From Terrimonas sp. (lineage in GTDB: Bacteria; Bacteroidota; Bacteroidia; Chitinophagales; Chitinophagaceae): a DNA stretch of 64,000 nucleotides. The stretch spans positions 56,986-120,985 of the forward strand of contig NZ_QCZJ01000018.1 in NCBI RefSeq assembly GCF_003075435.1, written 5' to 3'. Shown piece by piece: positions 45,810-54,727 of this stretch. The notes under the pieces were generated by a model that saw only the letters and a program-made list of their open reading frames with translations, had not been told where the DNA came from and did no database searches. A program made the position numbers and the translations under genes. The first letter of the stretch is position 1. Each line of letters begins with the position of its first letter.

Positions 45810-46898
45810 ATGAGAGCAGGAAACGCTTTTATATACTTAGCATTATTTATTGTTGCAGCTACTTTATTGTCCTGCAAACAACAACCTGAAAAAATTGCTG
45901 AGCGTAATCACGTTAAAGACAGCATGGTTGATTGTATCGCTCCGCCATCCCGCCTTGCCGCAGTTATGCAAAGCAATGAGCCTTTACCTGCGGGTGAAGG
46001 AACAGACAGTGCAAAAATGGTATGGATACCCGGAGGTGAATTTGAAATGGGCAGCAACGCTTTTCCTGACGCACAACCCTTACATAAAGTAAAGGTAACC
46101 GGTTTTTGGATGGATGAACATGAAGTGACCAATGCGCAGTTTGCTGCTTTTGTAAAAGCAACGGGTTACAAAACTGTTGCCGAACATCCTTTAAATCCTG
46201 CCGACTTTCCCGGTGTGCCTGCTGATAAATTAGTACCTGGTTCTGCCGTATTCAGTCCACCTCCGCACAAAGTAAGCTTAGATAATCCTCTGCAATGGTG
46301 GCGCTATATACATTATGCCAGCTGGCAACAACCTGAAGGCCCGGGCAGCTCTATTAAAAACCGGATGAATGAACCTGTAGTACATGTATGTTATGAAGAT
46401 GCTGCAGCATATGCTGCATGGGCAGGCAAGCGGTTGCCCACAGAAGCGGAATGGGAATTTGCCGCACGTGGTGGAAAAAAATACAATGATTATTATTGGG
46501 GCACTGAATTAAAGCCTGGTGGCAAATGGGTAGCTAATATTTTCCAGGGGCATTTTCCTGAGGGTAATACCAAAGAAGACGGCTATACCGGTGTGGCGCC
46601 TGTAAAAACATTTGCCGCAGATAGTTATGGGTTGTATGACATGAATGGCAATGTTTGGGAATGGTGTTCTGATTTTTATCGCCCCGATTATTACAAAACA
46701 AGTACTTCAGATAACCCCAAAGGCCCGTCAGATAGTTTTGACCCTGATGAACCGGGTGCTATAAAACGCGTACAACGCGGTGGTTCATTTTTATGCAGTG
46801 ATGAATATTGTATCCGCTACAAAGCCGGCAGCCGTGGCAAAGGCGAAGTAAGCAGCGGCAGCAATAACCTGGGGTTCAGATGTGTAAAGGACAAGTAA
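45810..46898 (+). CDS. Formylglycine-generating enzyme, lipoprotein form
   Basis: The 362-residue protein has a lipoprotein signal (ALFIVAATLLSC, C22 lipidated) and a full FGE-sulfatase (SUMF1) domain: MVWIPGGEFEMGS, GFWMDEHEVTNAQFAAFV, RLPTEAEWEFAARGG, MNGNVWEWCSDFY, and RVQRGGSFLCSDEYCIRYK. C329 and C334 match the copper-binding catalytic cysteine pair of true FGE, which many FGE-like proteins lack. It should convert C80 of the neighbouring sulfatase to formylglycine outside the cytoplasm using oxygen. ATG 45810 is chosen over TTG 45801. The gap contains three GAGATTT words. Confidence 0.93.
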   Translation: MRAGNAFIYLALFIVAATLLSCKQQPEKIAERNHVKDSMVDCIAPPSRLAAVMQSNEPLPAGEGTDSAKMVWIPGGEFEMGSNAFPDAQPLHKVKVTGFWMDEHEVTNAQFAAFVKATGYKTVAEHPLNPADFPGVPADKLVPGSAVFSPPPHKVSLDNPLQWWRYIHYASWQQPEGPGSSIKNRMNEPVVHVCYEDAAAYAAWAGKRLPTEAEWEFAARGGKKYNDYYWGTELKPGGKWVANIFQGHFPEGNTKEDGYTGVAPVKTFAADSYGLYDMNGNVWEWCSDFYRPDYYKTSTSDNPKGPSDSFDPDEPGAIKRVQRGGSFLCSDEYCIRYKAGSRGKGEVSSGSNNLGFRCVKDK

Positions 46899-47266
46899 AA
46901 GGTTATCTTGCTGCAGGATACCATGCGCTGTAAGCTGTCAGCATTCAGAAATCCACATCATATCACTCCATCACTCATTTTTCACGTTATGCTGCTTTTA
47001 TTTGTGCCATCGGCACAACCCGTTTGTAAACAAACCAGTTAATGTTACAATTATGCGCCATAGGCGCTACTCATGTTATATAAAGAATACCACATCCAGG
47101 GCATGATTGAGGAACTCTTGTTTCTTAAGTTAACGGCTATCGTGGAAACACCAATCAGGGCGTGCGCCGTGGCAGTATCTCACTGCCTGCTCCCGACGCG
47201 TAAATTTGGAATACTCCCGAATTAAATAACAATAAGTTTTTGTATTTTTAATTCAGTATTAGCACC
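46899..47266. other. Intergenic region rich in small hairpins
   Basis: No gene. It contains an AGCTGTCAGC word (46930s) and a row of short perfect hairpins: 47002-47018, 47022-47035, 47055-47067 and 47171-47187. TCGTGGAAACACCA (about 47141-47154) resembles the RAYT-associated word. Confidence 0.55.
47002..47067. repeat. Cluster of REP-like mini-hairpins
   Basis: TTGTGCC-ATC-GGCACAA, GTTTGT-AA-ACAAAC and GCGCC-ATA-GGCGC follow one another. Stems are perfect with 2-3 nt loops, and no T-run follows, so they look like interspersed palindromic units, not terminators. Confidence 0.6.
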
Positions 47267-47749
47267 ATGACTAAACAAACTGATCACTCTAAAGGTCCGG
47301 GTGTTTATATTCCTCCGCCCCTTTTTTACGTCCTGACCTTTTTAGCCGCTATTTTTATTCAAAAGAAAGTTCCGGTTTCAAGCACTTTTTTTCATACATC
47401 AGCGGCAAAAATTATTGGTATTATTTTAATAGTCGCGTCATTATTTTTTTTATTCACAAGCCTCCGGCAATTTTTTGTAACAAAAAATACGGTCATTCTC
47501 ATTAAACCTGCACGTTCATTGCAAACAACCGGCATTTATGCTGTTTCACGCAACCCAATGTATGTTGGCCTTGTAATTTTATATTTGGGCATTACATGTT
47601 TTATTGGCAATTGGTGGAATATTATACTACTTCCCGTTCTCATTATCATCATCCAGGAGTATATCATAAAGCGTGAAGAAAACTATCTGGAGTTAGCGTT
47701 TGGACAGCAATACAAAGAGTACAAGAACAAAACAAGAAGGTGGCTATAA
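47267..47749 (+). CDS. Isoprenylcysteine/phospholipid methyltransferase-like membrane protein
   Basis: The 160-residue protein has about four helices and the PEMT/ICMT-type core: LQTTGIYAVSRNPMYVGLVI followed by KREENYLELAFGQQYKEYKN and TRRWL. The RNPMY and EENYLE segments form the SAM and acceptor site in this family. It probably methylates a lipid or small membrane-bound acceptor. Monocistronic, with TATTTTTA just upstream as a weak -7 candidate. Confidence 0.85.
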   Translation: MTKQTDHSKGPGVYIPPPLFYVLTFLAAIFIQKKVPVSSTFFHTSAAKIIGIILIVASLFFLFTSLRQFFVTKNTVILIKPARSLQTTGIYAVSRNPMYVGLVILYLGITCFIGNWWNIILLPVLIIIIQEYIIKREENYLELAFGQQYKEYKNKTRRWL

Positions 47750-47832
47750 TAAACCGGAATCAAATTCCGGGGCTGTACAAGTCCTGACGTTGGCTGCAAC
47801 CGTAACAATATATAACCGAAACAAAAATTAAC

Positions 47833-48210
47833 ATGAAGCTAAAAGGACTTAAACCAATACTTTGGTCTGACAAACTTGATGAAACAATAGATTTCTATAC
47901 AAAAATTTTAGGCTTCAATCCTGGTGAAAGAAATGAAGAATGGGGCTGGACATCCCTGCACAAAGACGAAGTAGAAATTATGCTGGCAAAACCAAATGAA
48001 CACACTCCTTTTAACAAACCAATTTTTACCGGAAGTTTTTATTTCAATACCGATGATGTTGATAAGTTATGGAACGTTCTTAAAGACAAAGCAAAAGTCT
48101 GTTACGAAATTGAAAACTTTGATTGGCAAATGCGTGAGTTCGCCATTTATGACAACAACGGCTATATACTGCAATTCGGACAGGATATAAGTGAAATAAC
48201 CATGATTTGA
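47833..48210 (+). CDS. VOC-fold (glyoxalase/bleomycin-resistance-like) protein
   Basis: A 125-residue two-module VOC protein: PILWSDKLDETIDFYTKILGF, then WTSLHKDEVEIMLA, and the second half FYFNTDDVDKLWNVLKDKA with MREFAIYDNNGYILQFGQ. VOC proteins bind metals and small ligands as dimers; functions range from glyoxalases to antibiotic-binding proteins. The final FAIYDNNGYILQFG carries the usual glutamate position as Q, so metal binding may be altered. Function unassigned. Confidence 0.82.
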   Translation: MKLKGLKPILWSDKLDETIDFYTKILGFNPGERNEEWGWTSLHKDEVEIMLAKPNEHTPFNKPIFTGSFYFNTDDVDKLWNVLKDKAKVCYEIENFDWQMREFAIYDNNGYILQFGQDISEITMI

Positions 48211-48376
48211 TTTTCAGCAGAAAAACTGCAATAAACCATAAAATTTTTTACTTCATTTCATAAATATTATTTTTATCTTCATTCAACATTTCTGTTGTTA
48301 ATCTGGCAAAACATTATCTACCTGCCGACGCTAAATCCTGTGCAATTTTTTACATTTTACCTGTAAACATATATTG

Positions 48377-50107
48377 ATGAAATATCATTGCCTGGTATTT
48401 ATTTTAGTTATGGCCCTTTTTGCATGCAAAAACAAAAAACAGCTGGATGCGCAAACGCCTGATACAGCAACACAAGCTATTGGTTGCTACAGCGCCAAAA
48501 CAACGGATAAAGCGTGGTACACGTCCGGTAAAAAAGCTCCAAAATTTGAAGGACTGGAAGGCATTGACTTTCCTGTTTCAACAACAAACGACGAAGCACA
48601 ACAATATTTCAACCAGGGAATGATGCTGGCTTATGGCTTTAATCATGCGGAAGCCGCCAGGTCATTTTATGAAGCTTCACGGCTTGATTCTAATTGTGCT
48701 ATGGCTTTTTGGGGATATGCGTTAGTGCTGGGGCCCAATTATAACGCAGGCATGGAAGATGATCATTATCAAAGAGCATATGAAGCAACGCTTAAAGCGA
48801 AATCCCTTTCCCAAAAAGCAACTGCAAAAGAGGCCGCGCTTATTGAAGCTTTAATTTTAAGATATGTGGCAGAACCTCCTGCTGACCGTAAACCATTGGA
48901 TATCGCTTATGCCAATGCAATGAAAAAAGTGTATGCCCAATATCCTGATGATCCTGACATTGGTGCGCTTTATGCAGAATCACTGATGGATCTTCACCCC
49001 TGGGATTTATATGATAAGGAAACCAAAAAGCCTAAAACATGGACTCCGGAATTGCTGGCAATACTAGAAAATTTAATGAAAAAAAATCCCAAACATCCCG
49101 GGGCTCATCATTTCTATATACATGCATTAGAAGCTTCGGCTATTCCTGAAAAAGCAATGGCAAGTGCAAGGCTGTTAGACACATTGGTTCGCGGTTCCGG
49201 TCACCTGCTGCACATGCCTTCTCATATTTATATAAATACCGGCGATTATCATCTTGGTTCGCTTTCAAATATTCATGCGGTAGAAGCAGACAGCAATTAT
49301 ACTACGACCTGTCATGCCCAGGGGGCATATCCGCTTGCATATTATCCGCACAACTATCACTTTCTTGCAGCAACAGCCACACTGGAAGGCAACGCTGCAT
49401 TAGCCTGGCAGGCGGCAAAAAAAATGCAACAGCTAAGCGAAGAAGATATCATGCGCCTGCCCGGCTGGGGAACGCTTCAGCACTATTATACCATTCCGTA
49501 TAATGTAGCGGTAAAATTTGCGATGTGGGACACGATCCTTACACTTCCTGCACCTGCGAAAGATCTTGTGTATCCCAATGCTATCTGGCTGTATGCAAAG
49601 GGTATGGCAAACTCCGGCAAAAATGATATTGAAAAAGCGGAAAAAAATCTTGATGATTTGAATTTACTGGCGAAAGATACCATTCTTCAGCATCTTACCA
49701 TTTGGGATATTAATACTACTTCGGATATTGTTCAGATTGCGGCAAGAGTACTGGCGGCAGAAATAGCATCGAAGAAAAATGACCTGGATAAATCCATCAC
49801 TTTATTGAATGAAGCAGTTGCTATAGAGGATAACCTTAATTACAATGAACCTCCGGACTGGTTTTTTTCCGTAAGACATTATTTAGGCGCCGTGCTGTTA
49901 AAAGCAGGTAAATACAAAGAAGCCGAAAACGTATACAATAAAGACCTCGAAAAATGGCGCAAAAACGGTTGGGCATTAACAGGATTATACAACGCGCTCA
50001 AAATGCAAAACAAAAACGACGCAGCGCTGAAAGCTAAATCCAGCTTTGATCAAGCCTGGCAATACGCAGATGTTAAGCTTGTGTCATCGGCAGGACCAAC
50101 AGAATAA
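48377..50107 (+). CDS. TPR-repeat lipoprotein
   Basis: The 576-residue protein starts at ATG 48377 with a lipoprotein signal (FILVMALFAC, Cys after FA). Mature residues include FDFP-like GIDFPVSTTNDEAQQYFNQG, then helical repeats (MMLAYGFNHAEAARSFYEAS; MAFWGYALVLGPNYN), conserved KHPGAHHFYIHALEAS and MPSHIYINTGDYHLGS, and C-terminal TPRs (RHYLGAVLLKAGKYKEAENV). This is a widespread bacterial family annotated only as TPR protein. Enzymatic function is possible given the conserved His residues but unknown. Confidence 0.8.
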   Translation: MKYHCLVFILVMALFACKNKKQLDAQTPDTATQAIGCYSAKTTDKAWYTSGKKAPKFEGLEGIDFPVSTTNDEAQQYFNQGMMLAYGFNHAEAARSFYEASRLDSNCAMAFWGYALVLGPNYNAGMEDDHYQRAYEATLKAKSLSQKATAKEAALIEALILRYVAEPPADRKPLDIAYANAMKKVYAQYPDDPDIGALYAESLMDLHPWDLYDKETKKPKTWTPELLAILENLMKKNPKHPGAHHFYIHALEASAIPEKAMASARLLDTLVRGSGHLLHMPSHIYINTGDYHLGSLSNIHAVEADSNYTTTCHAQGAYPLAYYPHNYHFLAATATLEGNAALAWQAAKKMQQLSEEDIMRLPGWGTLQHYYTIPYNVAVKFAMWDTILTLPAPAKDLVYPNAIWLYAKGMANSGKNDIEKAEKNLDDLNLLAKDTILQHLTIWDINTTSDIVQIAARVLAAEIASKKNDLDKSITLLNEAVAIEDNLNYNEPPDWFFSVRHYLGAVLLKAGKYKEAENVYNKDLEKWRKNGWALTGLYNALKMQNKNDAALKAKSSFDQAWQYADVKLVSSAGPTE

Positions 50108-50291
50108 ATTTTAACCATAATCTTTAAAATATACTTACCGGGAACTAAAATACCCATCAATAATTATACTTTTTGAATGTAAGGACAGATAGATTACATG
50201 CAATACTTGAAGAGCATTCTGTTTTCTTCTTTTCACTGGACAATTTTAGCCAGCGAATTAAGTATTCAGCAATAATTAAACTTCAACCTGT

Positions 50292-50795
50292 CTATTTGTG
50301 TAAAATTCTCAACAACTGCGTACAAATCGCTTCAGTATAGTATTGCTGGGGCAGTAAGTCTTTTATTTTTTTTCCAAAACTTATTTTCCCCTTTTTAATC
50401 AGGCATTGGTTTTTTACTATCGCATAATAACAAAATATAGCATTCCTGCTTTCCGGCACCGGGCTCGCATATCCTGTAACGCCTATTCCCCACTGCGAAG
50501 AAAACATCCTGCAAACTTCTAAAGCCATTGCAGCAGCAGTAAATTCTGAAACACAATTGTCTGTTTCCGCTTGTATAGGTTCCACTAAAAGATGCCGGGC
50601 TTTTTGTCCCAGGTTAAATGCAGTAATTCCGCCCTGAAAAAACTTAGAAGCATTGGTGGCAAGCGATAAGCAAAATTGTAGTAAGCCTGCAGTCACACTT
50701 TCAGCTACCGCAATGGTTTCTTTTCTTTTAATCATTATCGCGGCAATCTTTTCCCAATCGTTTCTGCAATACCCTATATGCTCATAATTTTTCAT
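50292..50795 (-). CDS. CinA C-terminal domain protein (NMN amidohydrolase-like)
   Basis: From the ATG at 50795 (MKNYEHIGYCRND) the product has 167 residues and the CinA-C/PncC layout: KRKETIAVAESVTAGLLQFC with the catalytic serine region, SKFFQGGITAFNLGQKARHL and SQWGIGVTGYASPVPE. PncC enzymes deamidate nicotinamide mononucleotide, recycling NAD by-products. GVTGYASP replaces the usual GxTGxAGP. Stand-alone CinA-C genes in Bacteroidota often sit by stress genes; here it is divergent from an SDR gene. Longer upstream starts would overlap that gene. Confidence 0.82.
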   Translation of the reverse strand: MKNYEHIGYCRNDWEKIAAIMIKRKETIAVAESVTAGLLQFCLSLATNASKFFQGGITAFNLGQKARHLLVEPIQAETDNCVSEFTAAAMALEVCRMFSSQWGIGVTGYASPVPESRNAIFCYYAIVKNQCLIKKGKISFGKKIKDLLPQQYYTEAICTQLLRILHK

Positions 50796-50856
50796 GATTT
50801 TTCTATAGATATTACTGGTTTTGTCAATGGTATTGTTATTGTATTTCTCCATTATT

Positions 50857-51717
50857 ATGAAAAAAAATGCCAGTAAACAAGCAAGACCGCGGCAAAAACA
50901 AAATCGGCCCGGCTCACAGGAAAAACTCTCACCAATTGCTGAAACATATCCTACAGGTTTGGGCGACAAAAAGCTTGCCGGTAAAACAGCTTTTATAACA
51001 GGCGGCGACAGCGGAATAGGAAAAGCTGTTGCTTTATTATTTGCAAAACATGGCGCTGATATCTCTATCGCCTATCTCAAAGAAACAAAGGATGCCAATC
51101 ATACAAAAAAAGAAATAGAAAATTTTGGACGCAGCTGTATATTAATAAAAGGAGATATTGGCAATGAGCAGCACTGTAAAAAAGCAATAATCCAAACCAT
51201 AAAAGCATTTGGTAAAGTAGATATCCTGGTAAATAATGCTGCGCTTCACTGGGAATCAAAGCGCATTGAAGATATTACTACCCACCAATTAATGAAAACC
51301 TTTAACAGCAATTTTTTCTCCTGCTTCTGGATAACCAGGTATACTATGCCTTATCTTAAAAAAGGCGCATGCATCATTAATACAACTTCAGTAACAGCTT
51401 ACCGGGGCAGTCCTTTTTTAATTGATTATGCAAGTACAAAAGGGGCGATTGTTTCTTTTACGCGAAGCCTGGCAGATAACCTGGTAAAAAAGGGGATTCG
51501 CGTAAATGCAGTGGCACCCGGACCAGTTTGGACGCCATTGATCGCTTCTTCCTTTTCAAAAACCAAAGTGTCTAAATTCGGCAGTGATTCACCTATGCAG
51601 CGGGCTGGCATGCCTAACGAAATTGCGCCTGCATATTTGTTCCTTGCATCGGACGACAGCAGCTTTATATCAGGCCAGGTAATTCATCCCAATGGAGGAG
51701 AAATAATTAACGGGTAG
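50857..51717 (+). CDS. SDR family oxidoreductase (general-stress type)
   Basis: From ATG 50857 the 286-residue protein has a basic N-terminal extension (KKNASKQARPRQKQNRPGSQ), the Rossmann motif TGGDSGIGKAVALLFAKHGA, NNAA, the catalytic YASTK (Y and K) and NAVAPGPVWTPL. The extended N-terminus and the end ISGQVIHPNGGEIING match the YdaD/YhdF-like SDRs linked to general stress in Bacillus. Substrate unknown. It precedes a topoisomerase IB gene by 40 bases, probably in one transcript. Confidence 0.9.
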   Translation: MKKNASKQARPRQKQNRPGSQEKLSPIAETYPTGLGDKKLAGKTAFITGGDSGIGKAVALLFAKHGADISIAYLKETKDANHTKKEIENFGRSCILIKGDIGNEQHCKKAIIQTIKAFGKVDILVNNAALHWESKRIEDITTHQLMKTFNSNFFSCFWITRYTMPYLKKGACIINTTSVTAYRGSPFLIDYASTKGAIVSFTRSLADNLVKKGIRVNAVAPGPVWTPLIASSFSKTKVSKFGSDSPMQRAGMPNEIAPAYLFLASDDSSFISGQVIHPNGGEIING

Positions 51718-51757
51718 GCTTTATGAAACTATATCTTCAATTCCAATAAACTTCCTT

Positions 51758-52762
51758 ATGATATGCTATAGGAAAAAGCGTGGTAAAAGCTTTTTTTATA
51801 TTGATAAAGAAAACAAGAAGATAACGGATGCAAAGCTTAAGGCATACTTTACATCTCTTGTGATTCCTCCGGCATGGGAAAAAGTAGAGATCAATACATC
51901 TTCGCGTGCCAAAATCCAGGCAACCGGATTTGATGCAAAAGGACGAAAGCAATATATCTATAATGCAAAATTCCGTCAGCAAAAGGAAAATGAAAAATTT
52001 GACCGCATTATTCATTTTGCCGATAAATTAGAACATATGCGCCGGGTAACCGGCCAGCATTTACGCAAACGAAAATTAAACCGGGAAAAAGTATTGGCTG
52101 TTATGGTAAGGTTATTGGAAGCGGCATTTTTTCGCCCGGGTAATGATCTTTATACAAAAGAAAACGAGAGTTATGGACTGACTACTTTACGAAGCAAACA
52201 CCTTGAAATTAATGGCAATGAAATGGTCTTTTCGTATATTGGAAAATCGGGACAGGAGCAGGAAAGGCATATTATAGATGCACGGCTTACTAAAATTGTA
52301 AAAGAGATAGATGATATGCCGGGATATGAAATTTTTAAATTTATTGATGAGAACGAAAAAGTTCACGATGTTAAGAGCAACGACCTTAACGAGTATATAC
52401 GCGAAGTGATGGGAGAAAAATTTTCGGCTAAAGACTTTCGCACATGGGCGGGAACTGTGATTGCCGCAATTGCATTAAATGAATTAGGCGCAGTAGAAGA
52501 AAAAGACCAGAAAAAACTGAATAAAAATATACGTGAAGCAGTAGTGAAGGTTAGCGAAAAACTAGGCAATACACCTGCCATTGCACGCAGCTCGTATATA
52601 GACCCCCGGATAATAAACAACTATATGCAGGGCAGAACACTTACCTATTTTCAAACCGAAGTAAAACGTATGCTCAAAAAGAATGAAAATCTTTCGGTTG
52701 AAGAATTGGGGGTGTTATGCCTGTTGAAGAAAAGGCTGAATAAAAAAGAAAAAAAAGATTAA
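51758..52762 (+). CDS. DNA topoisomerase IB (poxvirus-like)
   Basis: The 334-residue protein has the bacterial TopIB fold. IPPAWEKVEINTSSRAKIQATGFDAKGRKQYIY is the N-terminal DNA-binding part (about 36-69). Catalytic residues are visible: R126 (FFRPGND), K147 (LRSKH), R228 (DFRTWAGT) and the tyrosine Y280 (ARSSYIDPRI). It relaxes supercoils by a 3'-phosphotyrosyl intermediate. The N-terminus is slightly shorter than in many homologues. TopIB is patchy in bacteria, suggesting transfer. It follows an SDR stress gene. Confidence 0.92.
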   Translation: MICYRKKRGKSFFYIDKENKKITDAKLKAYFTSLVIPPAWEKVEINTSSRAKIQATGFDAKGRKQYIYNAKFRQQKENEKFDRIIHFADKLEHMRRVTGQHLRKRKLNREKVLAVMVRLLEAAFFRPGNDLYTKENESYGLTTLRSKHLEINGNEMVFSYIGKSGQEQERHIIDARLTKIVKEIDDMPGYEIFKFIDENEKVHDVKSNDLNEYIREVMGEKFSAKDFRTWAGTVIAAIALNELGAVEEKDQKKLNKNIREAVVKVSEKLGNTPAIARSSYIDPRIINNYMQGRTLTYFQTEVKRMLKKNENLSVEELGVLCLLKKRLNKKEKKD

Positions 52763-52854
52763 GAGATTATAAAGAATAACCTTATCAAATAATTTCTAAA
52801 TCGCCAGCGATTGTTCTAAAGAAGAGAGGTAACAGGAACAACGGGTAAAAAGCA

Positions 52855-54546
52855 TTACCAGATACGCTTCAACTCATACACTTCAATACCTGAAACTTTA
52901 GCAACTCCTCCTTTTGCTGACAATGATAAAGAGCGGTTGCTGTCATCTATATTAATATTAACAGGCATAAACATTAAACCATTATTGGCAAAAATTTCAA
53001 GCCCGGTTCTATCGGCATATACCAGCAGGCTAAGCTTACCCTGCTGTAATGGAGCCGGAGCTTTTACGCCATCTGCCACCAGCAGCTGATCAGCCACATT
53101 ATATACTACGTTTACACCGCGTATATTAAGAACAATTTCTTTTGCCTTACCAGGTGTGATTTCCATTCTTAATTCTGCCAGTTCAATGCTTATATCTTTT
53201 AATGGATTGGTGTCATTTTCTTTGATTGTTTTGTTGCCCGGTTTATATGCTTTGCCACTGCGCAGGTTTTCTACTTCTTTAACCGGCATACGCGTAAGCC
53301 TGATGCCTTCTGTTGTTTTAATCAGTTTGTGCTCCAGGGGTAAACTCATAGATTGGTTGAACGCCGCTTCATCCTTAGCGGTGTTGGTGCGCCACCAGCC
53401 GATTTCTATACGCCTGCCTGTTGGTTCATCACTAAATGTTTGCGGTGCGTAAAAATCACGGCCATGCTGGTTTTGCAACCTGTTCTCTTCCGGCGTAAAA
53501 GTTGTTCCGTCAAAAGTTCCAATAGCATACTCGGTATTTGCGCCGGTAAGCACCCATTTTTTTACACCATCCATACCCTGCACAGGCAGCTCATAAAATT
53601 CAGGGCATTCAAATAAATAGCGATCATTGCCCATGCCGCCATACACAATACTAGCAGGCGTCCAGTTTTTCAAATCTGGCGAAGTAAGAAACTGCATGCT
53701 GTGTTGTTCATTATTTCCCCGCTCTACCCAAAAAACCATTACCCATTTTTTTGTTGGCTCATGCCATATTACTTTAGGGTCGCGGTTATCTTTATTAATG
53801 CGGGGAACAACTGCCGCTATCTGCCGCTGAAATGTACGCCCGTCTGTGCTCCATGCTATATACTGTCCCCATCCTCTTGCACCGGTATGGAACATTATCA
53901 TTGCCGGTCTGCCATTTTCGCTCAAACCGCTTGTGTTATTTTTATCAACTACAGCGCCGCCACTGAATACAGGGCCGCCCTGGTTGGGATGCAGCGCATC
54001 ATCCAGCTCTGTCCAGTGAATAAGATCTTTGCTGACGGCATGTCCCCAGGTCATATTACCCCAATTACGCCCATAGGGATTATGCTGGAAAAACAAATGA
54101 TACTCGCCATTAAAGTATACCATACCATTAGGGTCATTCGTCCAACCGCGTTTTGGGGAGAAGTGAAATTGAGCGCGGAGCTTTTCTTTATACTCATTGG
54201 AGTTGGTATCTTCATCACTTTGCATTACCGGATCAAAAACTTTTGATGCAGCAGCAACCTTATCTACCCTTAACTCAATTTGCTTTCCTTTCCATTCATC
54301 AATACGCATATATGCGTACCAGTCCGGTTTATCTTCTGCCAGCTCCATATCCCAAAAACGGGTATTCACGCCATCAACCCATAATTCAAGATTACGTTTC
54401 TGCGCACCATTTTTAACGGGTAATACAAGATATTTTTTTTCGCTGTTAAAGTATACGCTGATATTTTTTGTTAGAGGCGTTTGCTGGGCAATTCCTGGTA
54501 AAACAAAAACCAGGTAAAGAAAAACTTGGAGCAAGCGAGTGACCAT
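52855..54546 (-). CDS. Glycoside hydrolase family 32 (levanase/inulinase/invertase type)
   Basis: A signal peptide (MVTRLLQVFLYLVFVLPGIAQ) is followed by about 100 residues of an N-terminal extension and a GH32 catalytic domain: GWTNDPNGMVYF with nucleophile D138, NRDPKVIWHE (transition-state stabiliser) and FECPEFYELP with the acid/base glutamate. A C-terminal beta-sandwich follows (LLVYADRTGLEIFANNGLMF). It hydrolyses fructans or sucrose in the periplasm. No SusC/D pair, fructokinase or fructose transporter is nearby, so it is not in a typical utilisation locus. Confidence 0.93.
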   Translation of the reverse strand: MVTRLLQVFLYLVFVLPGIAQQTPLTKNISVYFNSEKKYLVLPVKNGAQKRNLELWVDGVNTRFWDMELAEDKPDWYAYMRIDEWKGKQIELRVDKVAAASKVFDPVMQSDEDTNSNEYKEKLRAQFHFSPKRGWTNDPNGMVYFNGEYHLFFQHNPYGRNWGNMTWGHAVSKDLIHWTELDDALHPNQGGPVFSGGAVVDKNNTSGLSENGRPAMIMFHTGARGWGQYIAWSTDGRTFQRQIAAVVPRINKDNRDPKVIWHEPTKKWVMVFWVERGNNEQHSMQFLTSPDLKNWTPASIVYGGMGNDRYLFECPEFYELPVQGMDGVKKWVLTGANTEYAIGTFDGTTFTPEENRLQNQHGRDFYAPQTFSDEPTGRRIEIGWWRTNTAKDEAAFNQSMSLPLEHKLIKTTEGIRLTRMPVKEVENLRSGKAYKPGNKTIKENDTNPLKDISIELAELRMEITPGKAKEIVLNIRGVNVVYNVADQLLVADGVKAPAPLQQGKLSLLVYADRTGLEIFANNGLMFMPVNINIDDSNRSLSLSAKGGVAKVSGIEVYELKRIW

Positions 54547-54727
54547 GATCGTTTTTTATTGTATTAATAATACAGGCAATTCATACCGCTATTACCTGTT
54601 AAATATAAAGCATGATATTTAGTAATTCAGGTTTTGTGTTTATATCTGATAAAAAAAGGTCAAAATATGCCTGCAGGGTTCAGCTATTCATGATTAGCTT
54701 TAAGAATTATTGAGTAAATCTATTTAT

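Noticed and set aside
53701..54246. 181-residue open frame opposite GH32
   Set aside because: Antisense shadow of a gene with intact catalytic motifs.
44238..54546. Polysaccharide utilisation locus linking the sulfatase and GH32
   Set aside because: They are 7 kb apart on opposite strands with unrelated genes between, and there is no SusC/SusD pair or sensor.
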